Assembly (NCBI RefSeq): GCF_003052265.1
Contig: NZ_QANS01000006.1
Span: 4,758-68,757 of the forward strand
Direction of reading: 5' to 3'
DNA: 64,000 nt
From: Stenotrophobium rhamnosiphilum
GTDB lineage: Bacteria > Pseudomonadota > Gammaproteobacteria > Nevskiales > Nevskiaceae
This document shows positions 33,517 through 41,380 of the stretch, in pieces. Made by a program: the position numbers and the translations under genes. Positions within the stretch are counted from its first letter, which is position 1; each line of letters starts with the position of its first letter. Below the pieces are notes generated by a model. That model made no database searches, had not been told where the DNA came from, and was given only the letters and a program-made list of their open reading frames with translations.

Positions 33517-34314
33517 ATGGCACTTTCCGAAACCCGCATCCACGCCCTCGGCGACGAACTGTTCGCCGCCCTGCGCGCACGCAGCGTGATTGAACCGCTG
33601 ACCAATCGCGAAGCCGACATCACGATTGAAGACGCTTACAACATCTCGCTGCGCTTTCTTGAGCGTCGCAAAGCTGAAGGCGAGCGTATCGTCGGTAAAA
33701 AAATTGGCGTCACCAGCAAAGCCGTGCAAGACATGCTCGGCGTGCATCAGCCGGACTTTGGCTTTCTCACGCACACGATGGAAGTTGCCGATGGCAGCAG
33801 CGTGTCATTGAAGAAAGCGGGCTTGATCCAGCCACGTGCTGAAGGCGAAATCGCTTTCGTGCTTCGCAAAGATTTGCGTGGCCCCGGCATCACTGAAGAA
33901 CAAGTGCTCGATGCAACCGACTTCGTCGTGCCTTGCTTCGAAATCGTCGACAGCCGCGTGCGCGACTGGAAGATCAAGATTCAGGACACCGTTGCAGACA
34001 ACGCTTCTTGCGGCGTTTATGTACTCGGCCGTGATCGCGTCAAGCCACACGATCTCGATTTAGCTGCGGTGAAGATGGACATCCGCAAGAACGGCGAACA
34101 CGTTGCCAGCGGTCTCGGCTCTGCAGTGCAAGGACATCCAGCAACGGCTGTTGCGTGGCTTGCTAACACGCTTGGGAAATACGGCATTCCTTTTCTCGCT
34201 GGCGAAGTCATTCTCTCCGGCTCACTCGCACCGCTGCTTCCTGCGTTGCCGGGCGACCGCTTTGAAATGACTTTGCACGGTATTGGTAACGCTTCGATTT
34301 CTTTCGAAGCTTGA
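33517..34314 (+). CDS. hsaE: 2-hydroxypenta-2,4-dienoate hydratase (HsaE/TesE-like)
   Basis: 265 aa. Adds water to 2-hydroxyalka-2,4-dienoate to give 4-hydroxy-2-oxoalkanoate. VGKKIGVTSKAVQDMLGVHQ, PDFGFL, PRAEGEIAFVLRKDL, VVPCFEIVDSRVRDWKIKIQ, DTVADNASCGVYVLG and WLANTLGKYGIPFLAGEVIL are the full set of conserved blocks of the FAH-like hydratase family, including the metal-binding E-x-E (AEGEIAF). The start lies 3 bp after the hsaD stop, indicating tight coupling. Confidence 0.93.
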   Translation: MALSETRIHALGDELFAALRARSVIEPLTNREADITIEDAYNISLRFLERRKAEGERIVGKKIGVTSKAVQDMLGVHQPDFGFLTHTMEVADGSSVSLKKAGLIQPRAEGEIAFVLRKDLRGPGITEEQVLDATDFVVPCFEIVDSRVRDWKIKIQDTVADNASCGVYVLGRDRVKPHDLDLAAVKMDIRKNGEHVASGLGSAVQGHPATAVAWLANTLGKYGIPFLAGEVILSGSLAPLLPALPGDRFEMTLHGIGNASISFEA

Positions 34315-34334
34315 TTCACTGATTCAGAGATCTC

Positions 34335-35252
34335 ATGAAAAAAATTAAGTGCGCCATCATCGGGCCCGGCAACATCGGCACCGATCTGATTTACAAACTC
34401 AAGCGCAGCCCAGTGCTGGAGCCAGTGTGGATGGTCGGCATCGACCCCACCTCCGAAGGTCTCGTCCGTGCTCGCGACATGGGCCTCAAGACCACGTCCG
34501 AAGGCGTCGATGGTTTGCTGCCACACGTGCTGGCTGACGAAGTGCAGATCGCCTTCGATGCGACCAGCGCTTACGTTCACAAGTCGAACTCGGACAAACT
34601 CAACGCGCTCGGCGTGTTGATGGTTGATCTCACGCCTGCTGCCATTGGCGGCCTCTGCGTGCCGCCGGTGAATTTGGAGACGCACGCCAAGGCACAGGCG
34701 ATGAACGTCAACATGATTTCTTGCGCCGGTCAGGCAACGATCCCGATGGTCAATGCAGTTTCACGCATTCAGTCGGTCGGTTACGCCGAAATTATTGCGA
34801 CGGTGTCTTCGAAGTCGATTGGCCCCGGTACACGTGCCAATCTCGACGAATTTACTTACACGACTTCAAACGCAGTCTGCGCCGTCGGCGGCGCACGCAC
34901 CGGCAAGGCGCTGGTCATCATCAACCCTGCTGATCCTCCGATGATCATGCGCAACACCATTTACTGCCTGACCGACGAAGAGCCGGATCAGGAACGCATC
35001 CGTGCATCGGTGCTGGAGATGGTGAAAGAAGTGCAGAAGTATGTGCCGGGCTATCGCTTGGTCAACGGCCCCGTGTTCGACGGCAAGAAAGTCGCGACGT
35101 TCATGGAAGTTGCAGGCCTCGGCGATTACCTGCCGACCTACGCAGGCAATCTCGACATCATGACCGCTGCAGCTGCACGCACCGCTGAAATGTTTGCAAC
35201 AGAAATTCTGGCTGGCCGTTATCAGCTCAAGCCAGTGAAGGAGGCCGCGTAA
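34335..35252 (+). CDS. hsaG: Acetaldehyde/propionaldehyde dehydrogenase (acylating), HsaG/TesF-like
   Basis: 305 aa. Converts the aldehyde released by the aldolase to acyl-CoA using NAD and Co[21 protein letters not shown] is the Rossmann motif, [19 protein letters not shown] carries the catalytic Cys, and [20 protein letters not shown] and [15 protein letters not shown] are family blocks. It works as a channeling complex with the aldolase encoded immediately after it; the two share one base (TAATG), with AAGGAGG as ribosome site for the aldolase inside this gene. Confidence 0.94.
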   Translation: MKKIKCAIIGPGNIGTDLIYKLKRSPVLEPVWMVGIDPTSEGLVRARDMGLKTTSEGVDGLLPHVLADEVQIAFDATSAYVHKSNSDKLNALGVLMVDLTPAAIGGLCVPPVNLETHAKAQAMNVNMISCAGQATIPMVNAVSRIQSVGYAEIIATVSSKSIGPGTRANLDEFTYTTSNAVCAVGGARTGKALVIINPADPPMIMRNTIYCLTDEEPDQERIRASVLEMVKEVQKYVPGYRLVNGPVFDGKKVATFMEVAGLGDYLPTYAGNLDIMTAAAARTAEMFATEILAGRYQLKPVKEAA

Positions 35253-36298
35253 TGAGCGAGCTTAAGAATGTGAAGGGCCGCAAGGTCCTCGTACACGACA
35301 TGGCGCTGCGCGATGGCATGCACGCCAAGCGCGAGCAGATTTCCACCGCGCAGATGATCGAAGTTGCGACCAAACTCGATGACGCTGGCGTGCCACTGAT
35401 TCAAGTTGCACATGGCGGCGGTCTTGGCGGCAACTCGCTGCAGCACGGCTTTGCCATGCACAGCAACGAAGAATATTGGGATGCAGTAATTCCCAAGATG
35501 AAGCAGGCCAAGGTTTCGGTGCTGCTGATTCCAGGCCTCGGCACGATGAAGGAATTGCAGAGCGCGTATGACCATGGCGTTCGCAGCGTTCATGTTGCTA
35601 CGCATTGCACGGAAGCTGACACCAGCCCGCAGCACATCGCCTACGCACGCAAGCTCGGCATGGACACGACGGGCTTCCTGATGATGGCCCACCTCAACGA
35701 TCCCAAAGGTCTCGCCACGCAAGGCAAGCTGATGGAATCCTACGGCGCGCAAACCATCTACATCACCGACTCCGCTGGTTATATGTTGCCTAGCGATGTC
35801 GTCGCACGCGTACGCGCGCTGCGTGAAGTGCTGAATCCAGAAACCGAAATCGGCTTCCACGGCCATCACAATCTTGGCATGGGCATCGCCAACTCCATTG
35901 CAGCGATTGAAGAAGGCGCAAGCCGTATCGATGCTTCAGTCGGCGGCCTCGGCGCTGGAGCAGGCAACACGCCACTCGAAGTGTTCGTCGCCGTTTGCGA
36001 TCGCATGGGCATCGAAACCAACTGCGATCTGTTCAAACTGATGGACCTCACGCAGGACGTCATCTTCCCAATGATGGATCACATCGTGCGCGTCGATCGC
36101 TCCTCGCTGACGCTGGGCTTCGCCGGTGTTTACTCCACGTTCTTGCTGCACGCAGACCGCGCTGGCAAGAAGTACGGCCTGCCTACGCGTGACATCCTCG
36201 TCGAACTCGGTCGCAAGAAAATGATCGGTGGTCAGGAAGACATGATTGAAGACACCGCGCTGACGATGGCTAAAGAGCGTGGCTTGCTGAAAGCCTAA
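35252..36298 (+). CDS. hsaF: 4-hydroxy-2-oxovalerate/oxohexanoate aldolase, HsaF/TesG-like
   Basis: 348 aa. Cleaves 4-hydroxy-2-oxoacids to pyruvate plus acetaldehyde or propionaldehyde. [18 protein letters not shown] (R-D-G metal site), [35 protein letters not shown] (His metal ligands) and [19 protein letters not shown] are the DRE-TIM aldolase motifs; the C-terminal ~70 residues form the communication domain. Last gene of the hsaDEGF-like operon; a stem terminator follows 25 bp downstream. Confidence 0.95.
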   Translation: MSELKNVKGRKVLVHDMALRDGMHAKREQISTAQMIEVATKLDDAGVPLIQVAHGGGLGGNSLQHGFAMHSNEEYWDAVIPKMKQAKVSVLLIPGLGTMKELQSAYDHGVRSVHVATHCTEADTSPQHIAYARKLGMDTTGFLMMAHLNDPKGLATQGKLMESYGAQTIYITDSAGYMLPSDVVARVRALREVLNPETEIGFHGHHNLGMGIANSIAAIEEGASRIDASVGGLGAGAGNTPLEVFVAVCDRMGIETNCDLFKLMDLTQDVIFPMMDHIVRVDRSSLTLGFAGVYSTFLLHADRAGKKYGLPTRDILVELGRKKMIGGQEDMIEDTALTMAKERGLLKA

Positions 36299-36323
36299 AG
36301 CTTTAAGTTGTTATTGTTTTACG

Positions 36324-36350
36324 GAAACGCCGCTCATTGAGCGGCGTTTC
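36324..36350 (+). terminator. Terminator of the hsaDEGF-like operon
   Basis: GAAACGCCGCT/AGCGGCGTTTC around CATTG (36324-36350), followed by TCG; the T-tract is mostly within the stem. Confidence 0.7.
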
Positions 36351-36474
36351 TCGTAGTGCATCTACATTGACGGCTCAGCACTTAAGCATAGACTGCTGGC
36401 AGAACGTTAAAACAAACTCACTGCAGCACTTGCTGTAAACCCGCACCCTTCTACAGCGGGACATCGACCGTCCA

Positions 36475-36497
36475 CTCAAATGCATATCGCATTTGAG
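36475..36497. promoter_or_regulatory. Inverted repeat upstream of the GFA gene
   Basis: CTCAAATGC (36475-36483) and GCATTTGAG (36489-36497) are perfect inverted arms around ATATC, ending 23 bp before the GFA start. Candidate operator; the binder is unknown. Confidence 0.5.
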
Positions 36498-36520
36498 AAC
36501 GCTGTTTATGGAGACCACTC

Positions 36521-36949
36521 ATGAGCAAGACATATCAAGGCAGCTGCTTTTGCGGCGCTGTGCAATTCACGGTCACTGGCGCGCCCGAAGGCATGGGCTA
36601 CTGCCACTGCGAATCGTGTAGAAGTTGGTCCGCAGGCCCGGTAAACGCCTTCACGCTTTGGAAGCCTGAAGCGGTAAAAATTACCAAGGGTGCTGACAAC
36701 ATCGGCAGCTACAACAAGACCGAGAACAGCTATCGCAAATGGTGCAAAACCTGCGGCGGCCACATCTTTACCGAACATCCAGGCATGGGTCTTACGGATG
36801 TTTACGCCGCTGTGATTCCAGATTTCCCCTATGCAGCTGGCGTGCATGTGAACTATCAAGAAACTCGATTGCACATCAAAGACGGCTTGCCGAAGTTGAA
36901 GGATTTCCCCAAAGAACTAGGTGGCTCCGGAGTAGCAATAGCAGAATAA
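36521..36949 (+). CDS. GFA/CENP-V-domain zinc protein
   Basis: 142 aa. GSCFCGAVQFTV and YCHCESC (the Cys-x-Cys and Cys-x2-Cys zinc ligands), then WCKTCGGHIFTEHPGMGL complete the glutathione-dependent formaldehyde-activating fold. Many members are not formaldehyde enzymes but act on glutathione adducts of unknown nature. GGAG lies 7 nt before the ATG. A MAPEG-family membrane protein follows 71 bp downstream, a second glutathione-linked family. Confidence 0.87.
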   Translation: MSKTYQGSCFCGAVQFTVTGAPEGMGYCHCESCRSWSAGPVNAFTLWKPEAVKITKGADNIGSYNKTENSYRKWCKTCGGHIFTEHPGMGLTDVYAAVIPDFPYAAGVHVNYQETRLHIKDGLPKLKDFPKELGGSGVAIAE

Positions 36950-37020
36950 TCACAGGTCCCTTTAATCTCCAATCAATCAATGTAGGATGCTCTGCGCATC
37001 AAATTTTTTGGAGATTAAAG

Positions 37021-37413
37021 ATGACCACTGATTTATGGATGCTGGTTGCAACCGCGTTGCTGTGTTTATCAAATCCCGTTGTGTATGCCATTGGTCGCTT
37101 TTCAGTGCCCGGCGGCTATTCATGGTCCGTAGGCAATCGCGATAAAACGTTGAGTATTCCTGCGTGGACTGCACGTGCAGAGCAAGCGCATCGAAACATG
37201 ATTGAGAACATCGCCGCGTTTGCGATTTTGGTTTTGGTGGCGCACGTGTCTGGTAAAGCCAATGAAACGACTGCGCTCGGCGCAACGATTTTCTTCTGGG
37301 CTCGCGTGGCTTATCTGGCGATTTACACCGCGGGCGTTCCTTATCTTCGTAGTGCTGCTTGGTTTACGGCCTGGGTCGGTGGCGCGATGATTTTGGTGCA
37401 GCTATTTAATTAA
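37021..37413 (+). CDS. MAPEG-family membrane protein
   Basis: 130 aa, four hydrophobic helices: LWMLVATALLCLSNPVVYAI, MIENIAAFAILVLVAHVSG, ALGATIFFWARVAYLAIYTA and AAWFTAWVGGAMILVQLF. RAEQAHRNMIENIAAFA is the MAPEG signature (E-R/QxH-N-x2-E). Family members are glutathione-dependent transferases or peroxidases of membrane lipids. The start follows GGAGATTAAAG; the reading frame is open upstream through the GFA gene, but the ribosome site and family start point to 37021. Confidence 0.88.
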   Translation: MTTDLWMLVATALLCLSNPVVYAIGRFSVPGGYSWSVGNRDKTLSIPAWTARAEQAHRNMIENIAAFAILVLVAHVSGKANETTALGATIFFWARVAYLAIYTAGVPYLRSAAWFTAWVGGAMILVQLFN

Positions 37414-37430
37414 CCCGTGGGCCGTCACTC

Positions 37431-37512
37431 GTAGGGTGGGTAGAGCGCAGCGAAACCCACCGTTGTTCGCGCATCAAAGACGGTGGGTTTCGCTGCGCTC
37501 TACCCACCCTAC
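37431..37512. repeat. Perfect 33-bp inverted repeat between converging genes
   Basis: Left arm 37431-37463 (begins GTAGGGTGGGTAGAGCG) and right arm 37480-37512 are exact inverses around a 16-bp loop. The right arm contains the TAG stop of the MocR gene (37509-37511). It may serve as a bidirectional terminator, and it looks like a dispersed palindromic element. Confidence 0.85.
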
Positions 37513-38966
37513 AATAATGCGGCGGCCAACTTTCCGAGTGTGCGCAAGGCCTGTTCCAACGCAGGCGTCCACGACACCGCGCAGTTCAAGCGAATGTGAT
37601 GGTGATAACGGCCATCCGCTGAATACAAAATCCCCGGACTGATCGCGATACCTTGCTGCGCCGCACGCCGGAACATCTCCATCGCATCAATCTGCTTGGG
37701 CAATTCGATCCACAGAACAAAGCCGCCTTGCGGTCGCGCCACGCTGGTGCCGACAGGAAACTCGCGCAGCACTGCATCAGAGATACGCGCTACCGAACGT
37801 GCAAGTTCTGATCTCAGCTTTCGCAGATGACGTTCGTAGCCGCCCGTTTCGAGATAGCGACTGACGATAAGCTGCGGTAATGATGCGGTGGCGCAAGACG
37901 TGGTGAATTTTCTTCGGCTCAATTCGCGGTGATGACGTCGGCTGAGCACCCAACCCACGCGCAGGCCTGGCGACAAAGTTTTGCTGAAAGATCCGCAATG
38001 CAGAACGCGATCATCTTCATCGAAAGCTTTGAACGGAGTCGCGCGAACGCCAGAGAATCCAATCTCGCCATAGATGTCATCTTCAATCAGCGGAATCTCT
38101 GCAGCATTGAGCAGACTCACCACTTCACGCTTGGCTGCGTCCGGCATCACGCTGCCTGTTGGATTATTGAAGTTCTGTACGAATAGCGCGGCGCTGATGC
38201 GATGTCGTTGGATCGCGCGACGCACGTCATCGGGATCAATCCCGTGCACGGGATCATTCGGCAGCTCGACCACGCGCAGGCCGCATTCTTCAGCGATTTG
38301 CAGCAGGCAGTAATAGGTCGGCGATTCCATCAGCAAGGTATCGCCGGGTCGCGTCAGCATGCGAATACAAAGATGAATCGCTTCGAGCGCGCCAGTGGTA
38401 ATCACCACATCGTCTGCAACTGCAGGCACGCCGCAAGCGCTGAGTCGTCCTGCGATTTGCTGACGCAGTCGTTCAAGCCCGGGTGACATCATGTAAGACA
38501 GCGACTGTTCGGGCTGCTCTTTAATCAGATTGCGCGCGATGCGATTCAGCGCCGCGACCGGCATCAACTCCGGTGCCGTCGTCGCGTGACTAAGCTGCAA
38601 CAGACCTGGCTGCGAAACGGTGTCGAGCACGGATGACACCAAATCGGCAGAGATCAGACTCGGCTGTAATTGCGGCGAAGAGTGAATGGTTTGCGGCAAG
38701 GTGCGCACAGCGGCGGGTACCGCGCGAACGAAATATCCCGAGCGCGGCCGTGATTCAACCAAACCCAGCAGTTCCAGATGTTCATAGGCGCGAAGAACGG
38801 TGGTGACGCTGTAACCACTTTGCGCACCCAGCTCACGTACAGAAGGAACGCGGTCACCCGGCCTCAGCTCGCCAACCGCGATTCGGGTCTGCAGGCCCTG
38901 CGCCAAAGCAACATAGCGCGCGCCCTGTGGGTCGACGGATTCTGTATCTGTATTTGACTCAAACAT
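37509..38966 (-). CDS. MocR-type GntR regulator with aminotransferase domain
   Basis: 485 aa. N-terminal winged helix GNTR domain: RIAVGELRPGDRVPSVRELG, AQSGYSVTTVLRAYEHLELL then GLVESRPRSGYFV. After a linker, a fold-type I aminotransferase-like domain includes GALEAIHLCIRMLTRPGDTL, NFNNPTGSVMPDAAKREVVS, IEDDIYGEIGF and the PLP lysine region HCGSFSKTLSPGLRVGWVLS. Such proteins sense PLP or an amino acid and control a neighbouring, usually divergent, gene; here that is the 55-aa membrane protein. The stop codon lies in the 33-bp inverted repeat. Confidence 0.92.
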   Translation of the reverse strand: MFESNTDTESVDPQGARYVALAQGLQTRIAVGELRPGDRVPSVRELGAQSGYSVTTVLRAYEHLELLGLVESRPRSGYFVRAVPAAVRTLPQTIHSSPQLQPSLISADLVSSVLDTVSQPGLLQLSHATTAPELMPVAALNRIARNLIKEQPEQSLSYMMSPGLERLRQQIAGRLSACGVPAVADDVVITTGALEAIHLCIRMLTRPGDTLLMESPTYYCLLQIAEECGLRVVELPNDPVHGIDPDDVRRAIQRHRISAALFVQNFNNPTGSVMPDAAKREVVSLLNAAEIPLIEDDIYGEIGFSGVRATPFKAFDEDDRVLHCGSFSKTLSPGLRVGWVLSRRHHRELSRRKFTTSCATASLPQLIVSRYLETGGYERHLRKLRSELARSVARISDAVLREFPVGTSVARPQGGFVLWIELPKQIDAMEMFRRAAQQGIAISPGILYSADGRYHHHIRLNCAVSWTPALEQALRTLGKLAAALL

Positions 38967-39022
38967 GGCAGAAACTCATGGCTGATACCCTGAATAAGGG
39001 GATTTAAAGCCATTCTGTACTC

Positions 39023-39059
39023 TATCTGTGCTTGTGTAAATTCAATTTTGTGTATCTGT
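39023..39059. promoter_or_regulatory. Direct repeats TATCTGT, candidate MocR operator
   Basis: TATCTGT occurs at 39023-39029 and 39053-39059, 30 bp apart, in the divergent region; a third copy lies at 38945-38951 in the start of the MocR gene. Spaced direct repeats are typical for MocR dimers, which read two half sites. Confidence 0.45.
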
Positions 39060-39110
39060 TATTTATCAGAGCGATCCGCAAAATAAGCGCTCCAATGATG
39101 GAGTAAAGCC

Positions 39111-39278
39111 ATGACCTCGCAGACCTACCAGAACCAGCCCACCCCGCTAACCGCCGACCGGCCTGCAGCGCCCGCAAGCCGTAAGCCCAGCATGCTGGAG
39201 CACGGCCAGTTCGCGGTGGTCGTGCTCAGCATTTTTGTCGGCCTCTACTACATCGCCCGCGCGTTGCTCGCGGGCTAA
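39111..39278 (+). CDS. 55-aa single-pass membrane protein divergent from mocR
   Basis: ATG at 39111 preceded by GGAG with 7-nt spacing; TAA at 39276-39278. The N-terminal ~33 residues are polar and Pro/Ala/Thr-rich (NQPTPLTADRPAAPASRKPS), followed by a transmembrane helix FAVVVLSIFVGLYYIARALL and AG at the end. No family recognised. Codon use is more G+C-rich than in the flanking intergenic DNA, supporting a real gene. Its divergent position suggests control by the MocR regulator. Confidence 0.65.
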   Translation: MTSQTYQNQPTPLTADRPAAPASRKPSMLEHGQFAVVVLSIFVGLYYIARALLAG

Positions 39279-39288
39279 TGTCAGTTCG

Positions 39289-39618
39289 CTACCAATGCGT
39301 TGGCTTGGGATTGCGCTCTTCAAAATCGCGCTGATGCCAGTAGGGATAGATCGGCCTTTGCTGACTAGCCGCGTCGAGTCTGGCGACCTGTTCTTTCGTC
39401 AGATTCCAACCGAGCGCGCCAAGATTTTGCCTGAACTGCTCTTCGTTGCGCGCGCCGATCACGATGTTGCTCACCGTCGGACGTTGCAGCAGCCAGTTGA
39501 GCGCAACCTGCGGAACCGTCTTGTTCACGTCCAGCGCGACTTGCTCAATCGCGTCGATGACTTTGTACAAATACTCGTCTTCAACAATCGGGCCGCCGGT
39601 GGCAGACAGGGCCGCACT
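39289..39618 (-). pseudogene. C-terminal remnant of an aldo/keto reductase
   Basis: An open frame of ~110 codons matches only the last third of AKR11/12-type aldo/keto reductases: GGPIVEDEYLYKVIDAIEQV, NKTVPQVALNWLLQRPTVSN, IVIGARNEEQFRQNLGALGW and DAASQQRPIYPYWHQRDF. Full proteins are ~330 aa. Upstream the frame meets a stop at 39619-39621 soon after homology ends (~39600), and no N-terminal part with the catalytic Asp-Tyr-Lys-His is found nearby; the SDR gene occupies that place. A TTG start at 39570 exists but without a ribosome site. The piece is most simply a deletion remnant. Confidence 0.75.
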
Positions 39619-39661
39619 TCACGCGGCACAATACAAATTGGTTCCAAACACCGAGCGCAAC

Positions 39662-40735
39662 ATGGCCAAGTGGTCTCCTAAAGACATTCCCTCTTTGAAA
39701 GGCAAAATCGCCATCGTGACCGGCGCCAATAGCGGTCTCGGCCTCGAAACTTCTGCCGGTCTCGCAGCAGCAGGTGCAACGGTGGTGATGGCTTGTCGCG
39801 ATCCGAAGCGCGCCGAAGATGCGTTGACTGATGTGCAGCGTCGCGCACCGAAAGCAAAAGTCATCACGATGGCTTTGGATCTTGCTGACCTCGCATCGGT
39901 CCGCAAGTTTGCGGCAGCATTCAAACGCAAGTTTAAGAAGCTCGACATCCTCTGCAATAACGCAGGCGTAATGCATCTGCCGTTTCAAAAAACGCGTGAT
40001 GGTTTTGAGATGCAGATGGGCACCAATCATCTTGGCCACTTTGCATTAACCGGCTTGTTGTTCGATCTGCTCGATGCAACGCCGAACTCACGCATCGTCA
40101 GCGTCGCCAGCATCGCGCACAAATTCACCAAGGGTCTTGATCTGAGTGATCTCAACTGGGAGCGTCGCAGCTACAACAAGGCCGACGCTTACGGTAAGAG
40201 CAAGCTGGCCAATCTGATGTTCCATTACGAACTTGATCGTCGCCTGCAAAAGCGCGGCAGTTCAGCAATGGCGGTTGCCGCGCATCCAGGCTATTCAGCG
40301 ACGAATATTGGTTTCGGCACCAAAGAAAAAACGCCGCGATTGAAACGTCTGGCGATGAATGCGGGCAATCGATTCTTCGCGCAGCCTGCAGACATGGGCG
40401 CGCTGCCTTCGCTGTATGCGGCAACCGTTCAGCACGTGCAGCCGGGCGATTACATTGGCCCCGATGGTTGGTTCATGCAGTTTCGTGGACATCCCACTAA
40501 TGTCGCTGCGCGCCCTGCGGCGCGCGATCCTAAGCAAACCGAAAAGCTGTGGGCGCTTTCCGAGAAACTTACTGGCGTGACGTTTCTTGGCCCAGTCTCT
40601 ATCGCGGCAAAGAAGAAGCCTGCAGTGAAGAAGAAAGCTTTTAAGAAAGCAGCGGTCGCGAAGAAGAAACCTGCCGTGAAAAAGAAGGCTGCGGTGAAAA
40701 AGAAAGCAGTTTTGAAAAAGAAAAAAGCCCGGTAA
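39662..40735 (+). CDS. SDR (retinol-dehydrogenase-like) with histone H1-like C-terminal tail
   Basis: 357 aa. Residues 1-~310 are a complete SDR of the WWOX/retinol dehydrogenase type: AIVTGANSGLGLETSAGLAA, ILCNNAGVMHLPFQKTRDGF, MQMGTNHLGHFALTGLLFDL and YGKSKLANLMFH (Tyr, Lys present). Residues ~315-357 switch to a tail of AAKKKPAVKKKA-type repeats, ending KKKKAR, with only K, A, V, P, F, L and R. This resembles the H1-like protein and SWIB arm at 0.7-1.4 kb. The tail is in frame with no sign of a frameshift. The ribosome site is weak. A terminator overlaps the last codons. Confidence 0.88.
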   Translation: MAKWSPKDIPSLKGKIAIVTGANSGLGLETSAGLAAAGATVVMACRDPKRAEDALTDVQRRAPKAKVITMALDLADLASVRKFAAAFKRKFKKLDILCNNAGVMHLPFQKTRDGFEMQMGTNHLGHFALTGLLFDLLDATPNSRIVSVASIAHKFTKGLDLSDLNWERRSYNKADAYGKSKLANLMFHYELDRRLQKRGSSAMAVAAHPGYSATNIGFGTKEKTPRLKRLAMNAGNRFFAQPADMGALPSLYAATVQHVQPGDYIGPDGWFMQFRGHPTNVAARPAARDPKQTEKLWALSEKLTGVTFLGPVSIAAKKKPAVKKKAFKKAAVAKKKPAVKKKAAVKKKAVLKKKKAR

Positions 40736-40747
40736 AAGGCTTTTTTC
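40720..40747. terminator. Terminator overlapping the end of the SDR gene
   Basis: GAAAAAAGCC (40720-40729) pairs with GGCTTTTTTC (40738-40747); the loop contains the TAA stop. It can also serve the converging gene ending at 40755. Confidence 0.8.
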
Positions 40748-40754
40748 GAAACCG

Positions 40755-41198
40755 CTAGTGCAACTGCTGACGAATCTCGCGTATCTCGCCGTAGTGCTTG
40801 AGCACACCTTCATAGTGACGCTCTAACAATTCGTGAATCTGCGGCGGCGTGTCTTCGCGAACAGCGCGAGCCAAACTTTCGGCAGCGATGCGCTCGTCTT
40901 CGGCAATTTCATCGAGCAACACGTCTTCGTTATGCCCTTGCGCGCTTGAACGCAGATGCAACCAAGTGCGATGCAAAGTATTGGCGAATGTGCCGAGAGC
41001 CTTCGGAGCGCCACCCAGATCTTTCACAGCATGTTGCAACTCGGTGGCCGCCTCGCCAAAAAAGCGCGAGTAAGACATCAAGGAATTTTTAAGCACCGGG
41101 TGATAAGCCTCTTCTGCCGCTGCACGTAAGCTGCTCTCGCCGTCCTTAGAAACAACAATCAGACGGTTAAGCATCGTGATGGTGTCGAGATTGTTCAT
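40755..41198 (-). CDS. PA2169-family four-helix-bundle protein
   Basis: 147 aa. NNLDTITMLNRLIVVSKDGE, YSRFFGEAATELQHAVKDLG, GTFANTLHRTWLHLRS and DEIAEDERIAAESLARAVRE are the four helices of the DUF2383/PA2169-like ferritin-like family; conserved acidic and His residues could bind metal. Function unknown, often stress-related in annotation. ATG 41198 has GAGGAG 7 nt upstream; the longer frame to 41258 lacks a site. Confidence 0.85.
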   Translation of the reverse strand: MNNLDTITMLNRLIVVSKDGESSLRAAAEEAYHPVLKNSLMSYSRFFGEAATELQHAVKDLGGAPKALGTFANTLHRTWLHLRSSAQGHNEDVLLDEIAEDERIAAESLARAVREDTPPQIHELLERHYEGVLKHYGEIREIRQQLH

Positions 41199-41380
41199 GG
41201 CATTACTCCTCATTTGTGCCAAGCCGGACCGCACCTGACGCAAGCCACGAAACGCCACAACCCGCGAGTAACCTGCGGATCACGTTGCGACAGCGCAGGA
41301 CGGCTGATTTGAGCCTAGCGCGATCCCCAAGGCAGTCAAAGCCGGGCTGACCAACGGTACAACCTTGACCGGCCCGGCCC

